Shown here one piece after another: positions 46,658 through 55,229 of a stretch of 64,000 nucleotides of DNA. The stretch comes from Saccharopolyspora montiporae (lineage in GTDB: Bacteria > Actinomycetota > Actinomycetes > Mycobacteriales > Pseudonocardiaceae). The notes under the pieces are model-generated. The model searched no databases. It had not been told where the DNA came from and saw only the letters and a list, made by a program, of their open reading frames with translations. Each line of letters begins with the position of its first letter. The stretch's first letter is position 1. The stretch lies in the NCBI RefSeq assembly GCF_015209505.1, contig NZ_JADEYC010000007.1, forward strand, positions 62,001-126,000, given 5' to 3'. Made by a program: the position numbers and the translations under genes.

Positions 46658-48643
46658 TCAGCGGCTGCCGGTTCGGGCTTCCCGGCCCGCTCGACGCCAG
46701 GCGGCACCGCGCAGCAGCCGCAGCCCGTTGAGCGCGACGAGGATCGTGGAGCCCTCGTGCCCGGCGACCGCCAGCGGGAGCGGCAGGGTGCCGACCAGGT
46801 CCCAGAGCACGAGGACCGCGATGCAGGTGCCCGCGAGGACGAGGTTGGCCACGACGGTGCGGTGCGCGCGCCGCGCGAGGGCGATCACCGTCGGCACGGT
46901 CGTGAGGTCGTCGCGCACGATGACGGCATCGGCGGTCTGCAGGGTCAGGTCCGAGCGGGTGCCGCCCATGGCCACGCCCGCGTCCGCGGCGGCCAGGGCC
47001 GGTGCGTCGTTGATGCCGTCGCCGACCGCGGTCACCGACGCTCCCGACGCCTGCAGCCGCCCCACGACCTCGGCCTTGTCCTCCGGCAGGAGACCCGCCC
47101 GCACGTCGCGGATGCCGACCCGCTCGGCGACGCGGGTCGCGGCGGCCGCATCGTCCCCGGTGAGCAGGATCGGGCTCCCGCCGGTCCGGTGCGCGACGGC
47201 GGCGGTGGTCGCGGCGGCTTCCGGGCGCACCCGGTCCGCGATACCCAGGGCGCCGACCGGTTCGCCGTCGCGGAGCACGACCACGGCGCTACAGCCTTCG
47301 GCCTGCAGGTCCGCCACGGCCGCACCGAGGGGACCGGGCGCGTGCACCGCGGGGGAGCCGACCGCGATGCGGTGGCCGTCGACGCGGGCCCGCACGCCCC
47401 GCCCCGGCTGCGCGGTGAACTCGGTGGCCGCGGGGTAGGTGATCCCGCGGCGCGCGGCGGCCTGCACGACGGCCGTCGCCAACGGGTGTTCGCTGGCGTG
47501 CTCGGCCGCCGCGGCCAGCGCCAGCACCCGGTCCGCGGACATCGGCCCGCCCTCGACGGTGCTGATCCGGACCAGTTCCGGGGTGCCCGCGGTCAACGTG
47601 CCGGTCTTGTCGAACACGACCCGGCTCGTGCCGGCCAGTTGCTCGACGGCGACAGCGGATTTCACCAGCACCCCGTGCCGCCCGGCGTTGGCGATCGCGG
47701 CCAGCAGGGGCGGCATCGTGGCCAGCACCACCGCGCACGGCGACGCCACGATCATCAGCACCATCGCGCGCAGCAGCGAGTCCTGCAGCGACTCCCCCAG
47801 CGCCAGCGGCACGGCGAAGACCGCCAGGGTCGCCACGACCACGCCGATCGAGTAGCGCTGCTCGATCCGGTCGATGAACAGCTGGGTGCGGGCCTTGGTG
47901 CGCGTGGCCCGGTCCACGAGGGCCCCGATGCGGGCGACCACGGTGCCCTCGGCGCGCTGGGCGACCCGGATCTGCAGCGCGCCGGTGCCGTTGAGCGTGC
48001 CCGCGAACACCTCGTCACCGCCGGTCTTGTCGGCGGGCAGCGGTTCGCCGGTGATCGTGGCCTGGTCGACCTCGCTGGACCCGCGCACGACGACCCCGTC
48101 GGCACCGATCTGCTCGCCGGGGCGCACGAGCACGGTGTCCCCGGGGGCCAGTTCGGCCACGGCGACGCGCTCCTCCGCCCCGTCCGGGCGCAGCCGGGTG
48201 GCCGACTCCGGGGCGAGGTCGAGCAGGCCGCGGACCGAGTCCTCGGTGCGGGCGGTGGCGAACGATTCCAGCGCTCCGGAGGTCGCGAAGATGATGATGA
48301 GCAGTGCGCCGTCGGTGATCTGCCCGATCGAGGCCGCACCGAGCGCGGCCACGACCATGAGCAGGTCGACGTCGAGGGTCCGGTCTCGCAGCGCCTGCAG
48401 GCCCGCCAGCGCGGGCTGCCAGCCGCCCGCCAGGTAGCACACCAGGTACGCGCCCCACCACGTCCACGCGGGCACCCCGGTCACCTGCAGGAGCGCACCG
48501 AGCGCGAACAGCACGACCGCGGCGGCCGCCCAGCGCGCTTCGGGCAGCGCGAACAGCGGTGTGCGGCGCGTGCGCGGCGAACCGGCGCCCGGTCCGCGCG
48601 GCGGCGACTGCTGCGGAGGGGCCGGTGTCTCTGGCGCAACCAC
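46658..48643 (-). CDS. ctpJ: P1B-4-type metal-exporting ATPase (NmtA/CtpJ-like)
   Basis: 661-residue heavy-metal pump. SPC in the sixth membrane helix (near residue 301) and HEGST in the eighth (near 628) mark the Co/Ni/Fe-exporting P1B-4 group; no N-terminal metal-binding domain. ITGEPLP actuator loop, DKTGTLT near 345, SEHPLA, GDGINDAPAL. Divergent from an NmtR orthologue across 92 bases, the same pairing as NmtR with its target ATPase in Mycobacterium tuberculosis, so Ni(II)/Co(II) efflux is the likely job. Confidence 0.92.
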   Translation of the reverse strand: MVAPETPAPPQQSPPRGPGAGSPRTRRTPLFALPEARWAAAAVVLFALGALLQVTGVPAWTWWGAYLVCYLAGGWQPALAGLQALRDRTLDVDLLMVVAALGAASIGQITDGALLIIIFATSGALESFATARTEDSVRGLLDLAPESATRLRPDGAEERVAVAELAPGDTVLVRPGEQIGADGVVVRGSSEVDQATITGEPLPADKTGGDEVFAGTLNGTGALQIRVAQRAEGTVVARIGALVDRATRTKARTQLFIDRIEQRYSIGVVVATLAVFAVPLALGESLQDSLLRAMVLMIVASPCAVVLATMPPLLAAIANAGRHGVLVKSAVAVEQLAGTSRVVFDKTGTLTAGTPELVRISTVEGGPMSADRVLALAAAAEHASEHPLATAVVQAAARRGITYPAATEFTAQPGRGVRARVDGHRIAVGSPAVHAPGPLGAAVADLQAEGCSAVVVLRDGEPVGALGIADRVRPEAAATTAAVAHRTGGSPILLTGDDAAAATRVAERVGIRDVRAGLLPEDKAEVVGRLQASGASVTAVGDGINDAPALAAADAGVAMGGTRSDLTLQTADAVIVRDDLTTVPTVIALARRAHRTVVANLVLAGTCIAVLVLWDLVGTLPLPLAVAGHEGSTILVALNGLRLLRGAAWRRAGREARTGSR

Positions 48644-48695
48644 TGCGACCTCCAGGAAGACGGAATCGGCCGCACACGGTAGCAGGAACGATTGA

Positions 48696-48709
48696 ACATG
48701 TCTTCATGT
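48696..48709. promoter_or_regulatory. NmtR-type operator
   Basis: Inverted repeat ACATG-TCTT-CATGT inside the wider stretch TTGAACATGTCTTCATGTG, in the gap between the ATPase and regulator genes. A TAGACT -10-like element follows at 48723-48728, so binding could block both promoters. Confidence 0.6.
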
Positions 48710-48735
48710 GTTTGCCGGACGTTAGACTGCTGCGC

Positions 48736-49098
48736 ATGGGACACGGGGTGCACGGGCGGGACAGACCGGTCGGACGGCTGGACGAGGCCGCCGCCACGCA
48801 GGTCGCATCGACCCTGCAGGCCCTGGCCACGCCCAGCCGGCTCCGCATCCTCACCGAACTGCGGCACGACCCGATGCAGGTCACCTCGCTGGCCGAGGCG
48901 GTCGGAATGGAGCAGTCGGCCGTGTCGCACCAGCTCCGACTGCTGCGGAACCTCGGTCTGGTCACCGGAACCAGGTCCGGGCGCACCATCGTCTACAGCC
49001 TCTACGACGACCACGTGGCGCAGCTGCTCGACGAGGCGATCTACCACAGCGAGCACCTCCGGCTCGGCATCGCCGACCGGACCTCCGAGACCGGCTGA
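48736..49098 (+). CDS. nmtR: NmtR, ArsR/SmtB-family nickel/cobalt sensor
   Basis: 120-residue winged-helix repressor released from DNA by metal. It is close to M. tuberculosis NmtR throughout: start MGHGVHGRDRPVGRLD, VASTLQALATPSRLRILTEL, MEQSAVSHQLRLLRNLGLV, and the C-terminal metal site DDHVAQLLDEAIYHSEH with the Asp, His, His and His ligands; the N-terminal Gly-His-Gly used by NmtR is present too. ATG at 48736, probably leaderless (TAGACT 8 bases before). Controls the divergent P1B-4 ATPase. Confidence 0.94.
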   Translation: MGHGVHGRDRPVGRLDEAAATQVASTLQALATPSRLRILTELRHDPMQVTSLAEAVGMEQSAVSHQLRLLRNLGLVTGTRSGRTIVYSLYDDHVAQLLDEAIYHSEHLRLGIADRTSETG

Positions 49099-49229
49099 GC
49101 ACACCGCAGCGGCGCCGCCCGCGGCGAGGTCCCGCCGAAAAGCCCGCTGCGGCCCGGGAACCCGCTGCGGCGGTAACCGGCCGCTCAGGCCCGGTCGGAC
49201 CCGGCCGCGGGTTCGGGGACAATCGGGGC

Positions 49230-49832
49230 ATGGCTGAGCAGAGCATCTGGATGCAGAAGGTCACCGCGGACCCGGGGCACTCCACCTGGTACGTCGAGCG
49301 GTTCCGCTCCATGGCTCGCCAGGGCGAGGACCTGGCCGGGGAAGCGCGCCTCGTGGATGCCATGGCCGCCCGCCACTCGCGCATCCTCGACGCGGGCTGC
49401 GGTCCCGGGCGGGTCGGCGGTGCGCTGGCGGAAGCGGGGCACGAGGTCGTCGGCGTCGACGCCGATCCGGTGCTCATCGCCGCCGCCGAGGAAGACCACC
49501 CGGGGCCGACCTGGCTGGTCGGCGACCTGGCGGAGCTGGACCTGCCGGCCCGCTCGGTCATCGAACCGTTCGACGTGATCGTCTCCGCGGGCAACGTGCT
49601 GCCGTTCCTGGCGCCGGGCACGCGCAGGCAGGTGCTGGACCGGCTGCGCGCCCACCTGGCGCCCGGCGGGCGGATCGCGGCGGGGTTCGGCGCAGGCCGC
49701 GGGTACGCGTTCGACGAGTTCCTCGACGACGTCGCCGCCGTCGGGCTCACCGCGGACCAGCTGCTCGGCACCTGGGACCTGCGGCCGTTCACCCCGGAAT
49801 CGGACTTCCTGGTGGCGTTGCTGCGCGCCTGA
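49230..49832 (+). CDS. Class I SAM-dependent methyltransferase
   Basis: 200 residues; N-terminal WYVERFRSMARQGEDLAGEARLVDAM is typical of actinobacterial small methyltransferases; motif I ILDAGCGPGRVGGALAEAG, VVGVDADPVLI, then VIVSAGNVLPFLAPGTRRQ and LAPGGRIAAGFG. Stands alone between nmtR and an EamA exporter. Substrate unknown. Confidence 0.87.
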   Translation: MAEQSIWMQKVTADPGHSTWYVERFRSMARQGEDLAGEARLVDAMAARHSRILDAGCGPGRVGGALAEAGHEVVGVDADPVLIAAAEEDHPGPTWLVGDLAELDLPARSVIEPFDVIVSAGNVLPFLAPGTRRQVLDRLRAHLAPGGRIAAGFGAGRGYAFDEFLDDVAAVGLTADQLLGTWDLRPFTPESDFLVALLRA

Positions 49833-49859
49833 GCTCCGTCCCGTGCACCCGCACCGCGC

Positions 49860-50837
49860 TCACCCCGACTGCCCGACCGGTGCGGAACGGGGGCTGTGGT
49901 TGGCGAACCACACCGCGAGTACCACCACCAGGCAGCCGAGGAGCTGGCTGGGCGCGGGCGCCTCGGCCACGATGAGCATCCCGAAGACCACGGCCAGCAC
50001 CGGCTGCAGCAGCAGGAGCGTCGCCGCGGTGTTCGGCGCCGTCCGCGGGATGGCCGAGGCCAGCAGCAGGAACGGCGCGACCTGGCCGATCAGCGCCAGC
50101 AGCGTGATCCACAACCAGGCGCTCCCGGGCAGCGTCAGGTCGATGCCGGTGGTGGCCGGCGCCAGCAGCCCGATGACGAGCGCGGCCGAGCCGGTCGCCG
50201 CGCAGACCGGGGTCACCAGGTGCCGGGGGCTGTGCCGACCGGACTGCCGGTTGAGGTGCAGGTATCCCGCGTAGGCGGCGCCGGACAGCAGGCCGAGGAC
50301 CGTCCCGCGCAGCTGGTGGGTGACCTGCGGGTCGTGCGCGAACGCGCCGCCGACCAGCGCCATGCCGGCGAGCATGATCGGGCAGGCGAGCAGGAACCGC
50401 GGCCGGATCGGGGTCGCGCTGAGCACGCGCGCCAGGACGGGGAACACGATCACCTGCACGTTGTTCAGCACGGTCGCCACCCCTGCTCCGGCGTCGAGGA
50501 TGGCCGCCGTGTACATCGCGTAGTCCAGTCCCAGGAACACACCGGCCAGTACGGCCCACCCCAGCAGCGGCCGCGGCAGCATCCCGTGCCGACGGCACTC
50601 GCGCACCGCCAGCGGGCCCAGCGCGAGCAGCGCGATGGCGCAGCGCAGGAAGGCGACGGTGCCCGCGTCGACCGCGGCGAGCTTGACCAGCACCCCCGTT
50701 AGCGACAGGCAGCAGGCGGCGGCGATGACCACGAGCCCGGGCGGTGCGCCGGGCGCGGGCGTACCGGGGGTTGGCGTACCGGGGGTTGGCGTACCGGGAA
50801 GCTTGTCCTGCAACGGCGAGGTGGGCACGCATTGCAC
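49860..50837 (-). CDS. EamA/RhtA-family exporter with Pro-Gly-Thr repeat N-terminus
   Basis: 325 codons; 10 predicted helices from about residue 34, two EamA repeats. The first 32 residues are unusual: a PGTPTPG repeat encoded by 15-base tandem units. The true start is uncertain (GTG at 50837 or later GTGs). Divergent from a LysR gene at 50903, the second such exporter-regulator pair in this window. Exports an unknown metabolite. Confidence 0.85.
   Translation of the reverse strand: MQCVPTSPLQDKLPGTPTPGTPTPGTPAPGAPPGLVVIAAACCLSLTGVLVKLAAVDAGTVAFLRCAIALLALGPLAVRECRRHGMLPRPLLGWAVLAGVFLGLDYAMYTAAILDAGAGVATVLNNVQVIVFPVLARVLSATPIRPRFLLACPIMLAGMALVGGAFAHDPQVTHQLRGTVLGLLSGAAYAGYLHLNRQSGRHSPRHLVTPVCAATGSAALVIGLLAPATTGIDLTLPGSAWLWITLLALIGQVAPFLLLASAIPRTAPNTAATLLLLQPVLAVVFGMLIVAEAPAPSQLLGCLVVVLAVWFANHSPRSAPVGQSG
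50758..50798. repeat. 15-base tandem repeat, 2.7 copies
   Basis: GGCGTACCGGGGGTT at 50758-50772 and 50773-50787, then an 11-base partial copy to 50798. On the minus strand it encodes the PGTPT repeat at the exporter N-terminus. Copy number may vary by slippage without breaking the frame. Confidence 0.9.
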
Positions 50838-50864
50838 CGTCCCACCCGAAACAGGAAAGCACCA

Positions 50865-50893
50865 TTGACGTTTTTTTACGGGGTGCTGATAGT
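50865..50893 (+). promoter_or_regulatory. Sigma-70-type promoter of LysR gene
   Basis: TTGACG and GATAGT separated by 17 bases, with a T-run between; the ATG at 50903 is 9 bases after the -10, predicting a leaderless or nearly leaderless message. Confidence 0.55.
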
Positions 50894-50902
50894 TTCACTT
50901 AC

Positions 50903-51796
50903 ATGTTGACCTGGGAGCGCCTCCGCGTGTTCGCAGCCGTGGCCGAGCACTCCTCGATCACCGCGGCGGCCGACGCGCTGCACCTCACCCGCCCGGCGGT
51001 CTCCCAGCACCTCCGCAAGCTGGAACGCGAGACCGGCAGCGCGCTCGTCGAACCGGACGGCCGCGGAATCCGACTCACCAACGCCGGGCAGGTGCTGGCC
51101 GCCACGGCACACTCCGTGACGGCCGCGATCAACGACGCCGAACGCGATCTGGCCAACATCCAGGACCGCATCGTCGGTCCGCTGCACGTGGGATCGGTGG
51201 CCAGCGCGCTGCGCTCCTTCGTGGTGGACGCGCTGCGCGAGGTGACCGAGCAGCACCCGCAGGTGGCGCCGACGGTGCGCGACGGCGAGGTCATCGACCT
51301 CATCCCGCAGCTGCGGGCGCGCAGGCTGGATGCGGTGGTGCTGGAGAGCTGGTCCGGGTGGCCGGCCCGGATGCCGCCGGGGGTCGTGCTCACCGAACTG
51401 CTCACCGAGCAGGTCCAGCTCGCGGTCCCGGCAGACCACCCGCTCGCGGCGCGCCCCGTGGTGCACGTCGAGAACCTGCACGGCCAGCGCTGGGCCAGCT
51501 GCCCGCCCGGCACCGAGGGCTACGAAGCACTGGTGCAGACGATGCGGGCGCGCTCCATCGACGTCGAGGTGGACTTCTGCGCCGCCGACTACACCACGCA
51601 GCTGTCGGTGGTGGCCGCCGGGATGGCCGTCGCTCTGATCCCGGGGATCGCCCGCCCCGCGCAGGCGGCGGGAGTGCGCTTCGTCCCGTGCGAACCGGCC
51701 GTGCACCGCACCGTCTCGGTCGCCACCGCGGAAACCCGGACCACGCCGGCCGTCCGCACCTTCGTCACCGCGCTGCAGGCGGCCGCCCGGCGCTGA
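50903..51796 (+). CDS. LysR-family regulator, partner of EamA exporter
   Basis: 297 residues: HTH LRVFAAVAEHSSITAAADALHLTRPAVSQHLRKLE (in parts) and effector domain from about 95, with VGPLHVGSVASALRSFV. ATG at 50903 close behind a good promoter. Divergent from the exporter at 49860-50837. Likely controls it. Confidence 0.9.
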   Translation: MLTWERLRVFAAVAEHSSITAAADALHLTRPAVSQHLRKLERETGSALVEPDGRGIRLTNAGQVLAATAHSVTAAINDAERDLANIQDRIVGPLHVGSVASALRSFVVDALREVTEQHPQVAPTVRDGEVIDLIPQLRARRLDAVVLESWSGWPARMPPGVVLTELLTEQVQLAVPADHPLAARPVVHVENLHGQRWASCPPGTEGYEALVQTMRARSIDVEVDFCAADYTTQLSVVAAGMAVALIPGIARPAQAAGVRFVPCEPAVHRTVSVATAETRTTPAVRTFVTALQAAARR

Positions 51797-51874
51797 GCTC
51801 CGGATCCGATATGGACGGACGATGTGGACGGACATCACGGAATCGCCGCTGTACCGGGGTTTTCCCGACCCCGA

Positions 51875-54199
51875 TCAGCTGGTCTGCGCGGGGGTATCCG
51901 TCCGGCCGATGGCGGCGTGCACGGCCGCCAGGCAGCTGCGCGTCGTGGCGCGCAGTGCCGCGTCGGCCTCCGAGTCGTGCAGGGCCAGGGAGTGCTGCAG
52001 CAGCGCTTCGGATTCCACGTGCCGCTCCAGGCGATATTCGAGCACACCCAGCGCGCGCACCGCGATCCCCTCGGCCGTGCGGTCGTCGAGCTGGCGGGCC
52101 GCGGTGCACGCGAGGGTGTGCAGCCGGCGGGACTCGTCGAAGTAGCCGTACCGGTCGAGGTAGGACCACAGCGTCGTGGAGAAGTCGACGGTGCACGTCG
52201 GGCGGCCGAGCTCCAGGGCACGCTCCGCGGCGCAGACCAGGTTCGGCAGTTCGGCGTCCAGCCAGTGCAGGGCGGGCTCTCGCCCGTCCACCTCCGCCGG
52301 CGGGGTTCCCGCGGTGTCCCGGGTGCGCAGCACCGCTTCCCGCGGATCCAGGAACGCCGCGGCGTGCGTGGCGCCGCCCAGGTAGTGGTCGAGCAGGCGG
52401 CCCTGGCCCGCAGCGCGGTGCTCGTGCCGGTCGGCGAGGTCGGTGGCATAGGTGCGCAGCAAGTCGTGCATCCGGTAGCGCCCGCTGTGCACCTCGTCGA
52501 GCAGCCGGTAGCGGACGAGTTCGTCCAGCAGTCGCCGCGCCTGCCGCGCATCGGTATCCCCGAGCAGCGCCGCCGCGGCGTGCGCGTCCACGTGGTGGCG
52601 CGGATGCATGCAGTGGAACCCGCAGAACCGGAACAACCGCGCCGCCTCCGGGCTCAGTTGCCGGTAGGACCAGGACAGCACCGCACGGATCGAGGTGCGC
52701 TCGTCCCCGGTGTCCAGCAGGTCCAGCCGGTCATGCTCCACGTCGAGTTCGGCCACCAGCGAGGCGATGTCCCGGCTGCGGCGGCTGCGGATGCGCTCGG
52801 CCGCGACGCGCAGCGCCAGCGGCAGGCCCGCGCAGTGCGCGATGAGCTGATCGGCCTGCTCGTGATCGGGCTCGTCCGGCCGCCCGGTGCGGGTGGACAG
52901 CAGCGCGCGGGCGTCGTAGCGGGGCATCGGGTCCAGGTCGATCCGGTGGGCGCCCTCACCGGCGACGAGACCGTCGAGCGGGCTGCGGCTGGTGATCAGC
53001 GTGAAGCACGACGACGTCCCGGGCAGCAAGGGGCGGATTTGCTCGACCGTGGACGCGTTGTCCAGCACCACCAGCAGCCTGCGGCCGTCGGTGAGCGTGC
53101 GGAACCGGGTCACCCGGCCGTCCAGGTCCGGCGGGATCGCCTCGCCGGGCACGCCGAGCCCGCGCAGGAAGCTGCCCAGCGCATCGGCGGTGCGCACCGG
53201 GTCATTCGGGCTGAAGCCGTGCAGGTCGATGTGCAGCTGCCCGTCCGGGAAACGCTCGCGGGCACCCTGCGCCCAGCGCGTGACCAGGGCGGTCTTGCCG
53301 ACTCCCGCCGTGCCCACCACCGCGGCCACCCGCGGGGACTCCGCCCCGGAAGCGCTGATCCGGTCCAGCGCGGCCAGCTCGAAGCGTCGCCCGATGAAGT
53401 CCGCGGGCGGCGACGGCAGCTGGGCGGGCCGGGGCGCGTGCGGCGGGGGCGAAGCCGCGGTGGCGGTCTCGTCGCCGTCGAGGACGGCGCGCTGCGCCCG
53501 GCGCAGCTCCGCGCCGGGTTCCACACCCAGCTCCTCGACGAGCACCTGCCGGGCGCGGTGGAAGACGGCGAGCGCGTCGGCCTGCCGACCGCTGCGGTGC
53601 AGCGCGGTCATCAGCAACGCCTGCAGGCGCTCGCGCAGCGGGTACCGACCGACCAACTCGGACAGTTCGGCCACCGCGGTGCCGGTACGCCCGCCCTGCA
53701 GCTCGGCAGCGTAGAGGTCCTCGGTGGCGATCAGCCGCAGTTCGGCCAGGCGCTGTGCCTCCCCGGCCAGCGCGGGCAGGTCGATGCCCTGGAACGGGTC
53801 GCCGCGCCACAACCCCAGCGCCTCGCGCAGCAAACCGGTGCGCGAGCGCGGATCGTCGGTGTCGGCGGCGTGACCCAGCAGCCGTTCGAAGCGCTCGGCA
53901 TCGAGCTCACCGCGCTCGACGCGCACCCGGTAGCCGCCGGGTCCGAACGAGAGCCGGTCCGGTTCGCCCAGCGCCCGGCGCAGTTTGTGCACGTTGGTGT
54001 GCAACCGTCGTGCGCCGTCGTCCTCGTCGTGGCCGGGCCAGAGGGCTTCGACGAGTGATTCCGCGGCGACCGGCGCGTTGGCCCGCGCCAGCAGCAAGGA
54101 GAGCAGGCCGAGCCGCACGCGGCCGGACACCCCGCACGGCTGTGCTCCGCTGGCGACGCGAACCGGTCCCAGCACCTCGAACCGCACGGCTTGCACCAC
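51875..54199 (-). CDS. AfsR/SARP-type regulator with NB-ARC ATPase domain
   Basis: 774-residue cytosolic transcription activator. N-terminal OmpR-like winged helix (about 5-95; RLHTNVHKLRRALGEPDRL), bacterial transcriptional activation domain (about 100-245; AERFERLLGHA, LWRGDPFQG, VFHRARQVLVEELGVEPG), then a STAND NTPase with P-loop GTAGVGKTAL near 296 and LVVLDNAS, and a helical region with about two TPR-like units at the end. AfsR proteins usually have a longer TPR array, so this one is short at the C-terminus. Such proteins switch on secondary metabolism, but no biosynthetic cluster is visible beside it; the methyltransferase 61 bases upstream on the same strand is the only possible companion. 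Confidence 0.92.
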   Translation of the reverse strand: MVQAVRFEVLGPVRVASGAQPCGVSGRVRLGLLSLLLARANAPVAAESLVEALWPGHDEDDGARRLHTNVHKLRRALGEPDRLSFGPGGYRVRVERGELDAERFERLLGHAADTDDPRSRTGLLREALGLWRGDPFQGIDLPALAGEAQRLAELRLIATEDLYAAELQGGRTGTAVAELSELVGRYPLRERLQALLMTALHRSGRQADALAVFHRARQVLVEELGVEPGAELRRAQRAVLDGDETATAASPPPHAPRPAQLPSPPADFIGRRFELAALDRISASGAESPRVAAVVGTAGVGKTALVTRWAQGARERFPDGQLHIDLHGFSPNDPVRTADALGSFLRGLGVPGEAIPPDLDGRVTRFRTLTDGRRLLVVLDNASTVEQIRPLLPGTSSCFTLITSRSPLDGLVAGEGAHRIDLDPMPRYDARALLSTRTGRPDEPDHEQADQLIAHCAGLPLALRVAAERIRSRRSRDIASLVAELDVEHDRLDLLDTGDERTSIRAVLSWSYRQLSPEAARLFRFCGFHCMHPRHHVDAHAAAALLGDTDARQARRLLDELVRYRLLDEVHSGRYRMHDLLRTYATDLADRHEHRAAGQGRLLDHYLGGATHAAAFLDPREAVLRTRDTAGTPPAEVDGREPALHWLDAELPNLVCAAERALELGRPTCTVDFSTTLWSYLDRYGYFDESRRLHTLACTAARQLDDRTAEGIAVRALGVLEYRLERHVESEALLQHSLALHDSEADAALRATTRSCLAAVHAAIGRTDTPAQTS

Positions 54200-54260
54200 C
54201 CCCGCTCAGCATTATGAGCAGCGGCGGTGAGGCGTCACAAGGCACCCCGGCCTCCGCGGC

Positions 54261-55052
54261 TCACGAGGCCGCGGGCTTGCGCCCGCGGGTGCACACGAAG
54301 GTGGCCGTCCAGGCGCGGAAGGCGGGGTCGCGCATCAGCCGCTGGAAGTCGTCCAGGTCGGCCGCGGCGACCCCGAGGGCGCGCAGGGAGCTCTCGACCT
54401 GCGCGACGTAGTTCCCGTAGAGCAGGCATCCGGCCGTCCCGCCGCGGGCGATGCGCGTGAACTCGAAGGTGTCGATCTCGGACAGCCCGGCCACCACCAG
54501 CTCGCCGTCCAGCGCGTTCGCCCAGGTGTAGTCGATCCCGCCGGGGCGGCCGACCTGGTCGACCGTGGTCTCGATCACCGAGCGAAACAGGACCGCGTCC
54601 GACTCCGTGGGCGCGGCCACCGGTCGGGTGCGGTCCAGCAGCTGGTCGCCGACGACAAGCCACCCGCCCGGTGCGAGCGCCGCGGCGAGCTCGGCGAGGA
54701 TCTCTCGGCGCCGCGCCAGGTGCATCAGCACCAGCCGGGCCACGATCACATCGAACGTGCCCTCGACCGGGATACCGTCGTTGATGTCGTGCCGCAGGAC
54801 CCGCGCCCCGGGCGCGTGCAGGTGGGTGGTCTCCCGGTCCACGGCGATGACCTCGCCGGCGGGTCCGGTGCGCTCGGCCAGCCACCGGCTCAGCGCGCCG
54901 CTGCCCGCCCCGATTTCCAGGCACCGCTGCCCCGGCTGGGCGGTGGCGGTGCCGATGACCTGCTTGGTGGGGGCGTCGAGCAGCTCGTCGAGGTGGTCGA
55001 GCTGCTCGCGGCCGAGCGCGGATCCGGAATCGAGGACGTATTCGCTGCTCAT
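54261..55052 (-). CDS. Class I SAM-dependent methyltransferase
   Basis: 263 residues. Motif I CLEIGAGSGALSRWLAE (near 47), VIAVDRETTHL, FDVIVARLVLMHLARRREIL, LAPGGWLVVGDQLL. N-terminal SEYVLDSGSALGREQLDHLDELLD is typical of actinomycete natural-product and cofactor methyltransferases. ATG at 55052. Upstream of, and probably co-transcribed with, the AfsR-like regulator. Substrate unknown. Confidence 0.87.
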   Translation of the reverse strand: MSSEYVLDSGSALGREQLDHLDELLDAPTKQVIGTATAQPGQRCLEIGAGSGALSRWLAERTGPAGEVIAVDRETTHLHAPGARVLRHDINDGIPVEGTFDVIVARLVLMHLARRREILAELAAALAPGGWLVVGDQLLDRTRPVAAPTESDAVLFRSVIETTVDQVGRPGGIDYTWANALDGELVVAGLSEIDTFEFTRIARGGTAGCLLYGNYVAQVESSLRALGVAAADLDDFQRLMRDPAFRAWTATFVCTRGRKPAAS

Positions 55053-55229
55053 CCCAACTCCCGTCGGTCCGCGGTACCGCCGCCGCAGGCCGGAGAATCC
55101 CCGCGGCGACTGGCCGGGCGCTGGCCGCGGACTGACCGCGCCGGGGTGGAGCCGGGCCGCCGAGGTCAGCGGCGGGCCAGCACCGTCGCGCAGCCTGGCC
55201 GGACCAGCGTCGGAGGAAAGGGGGCCGCC

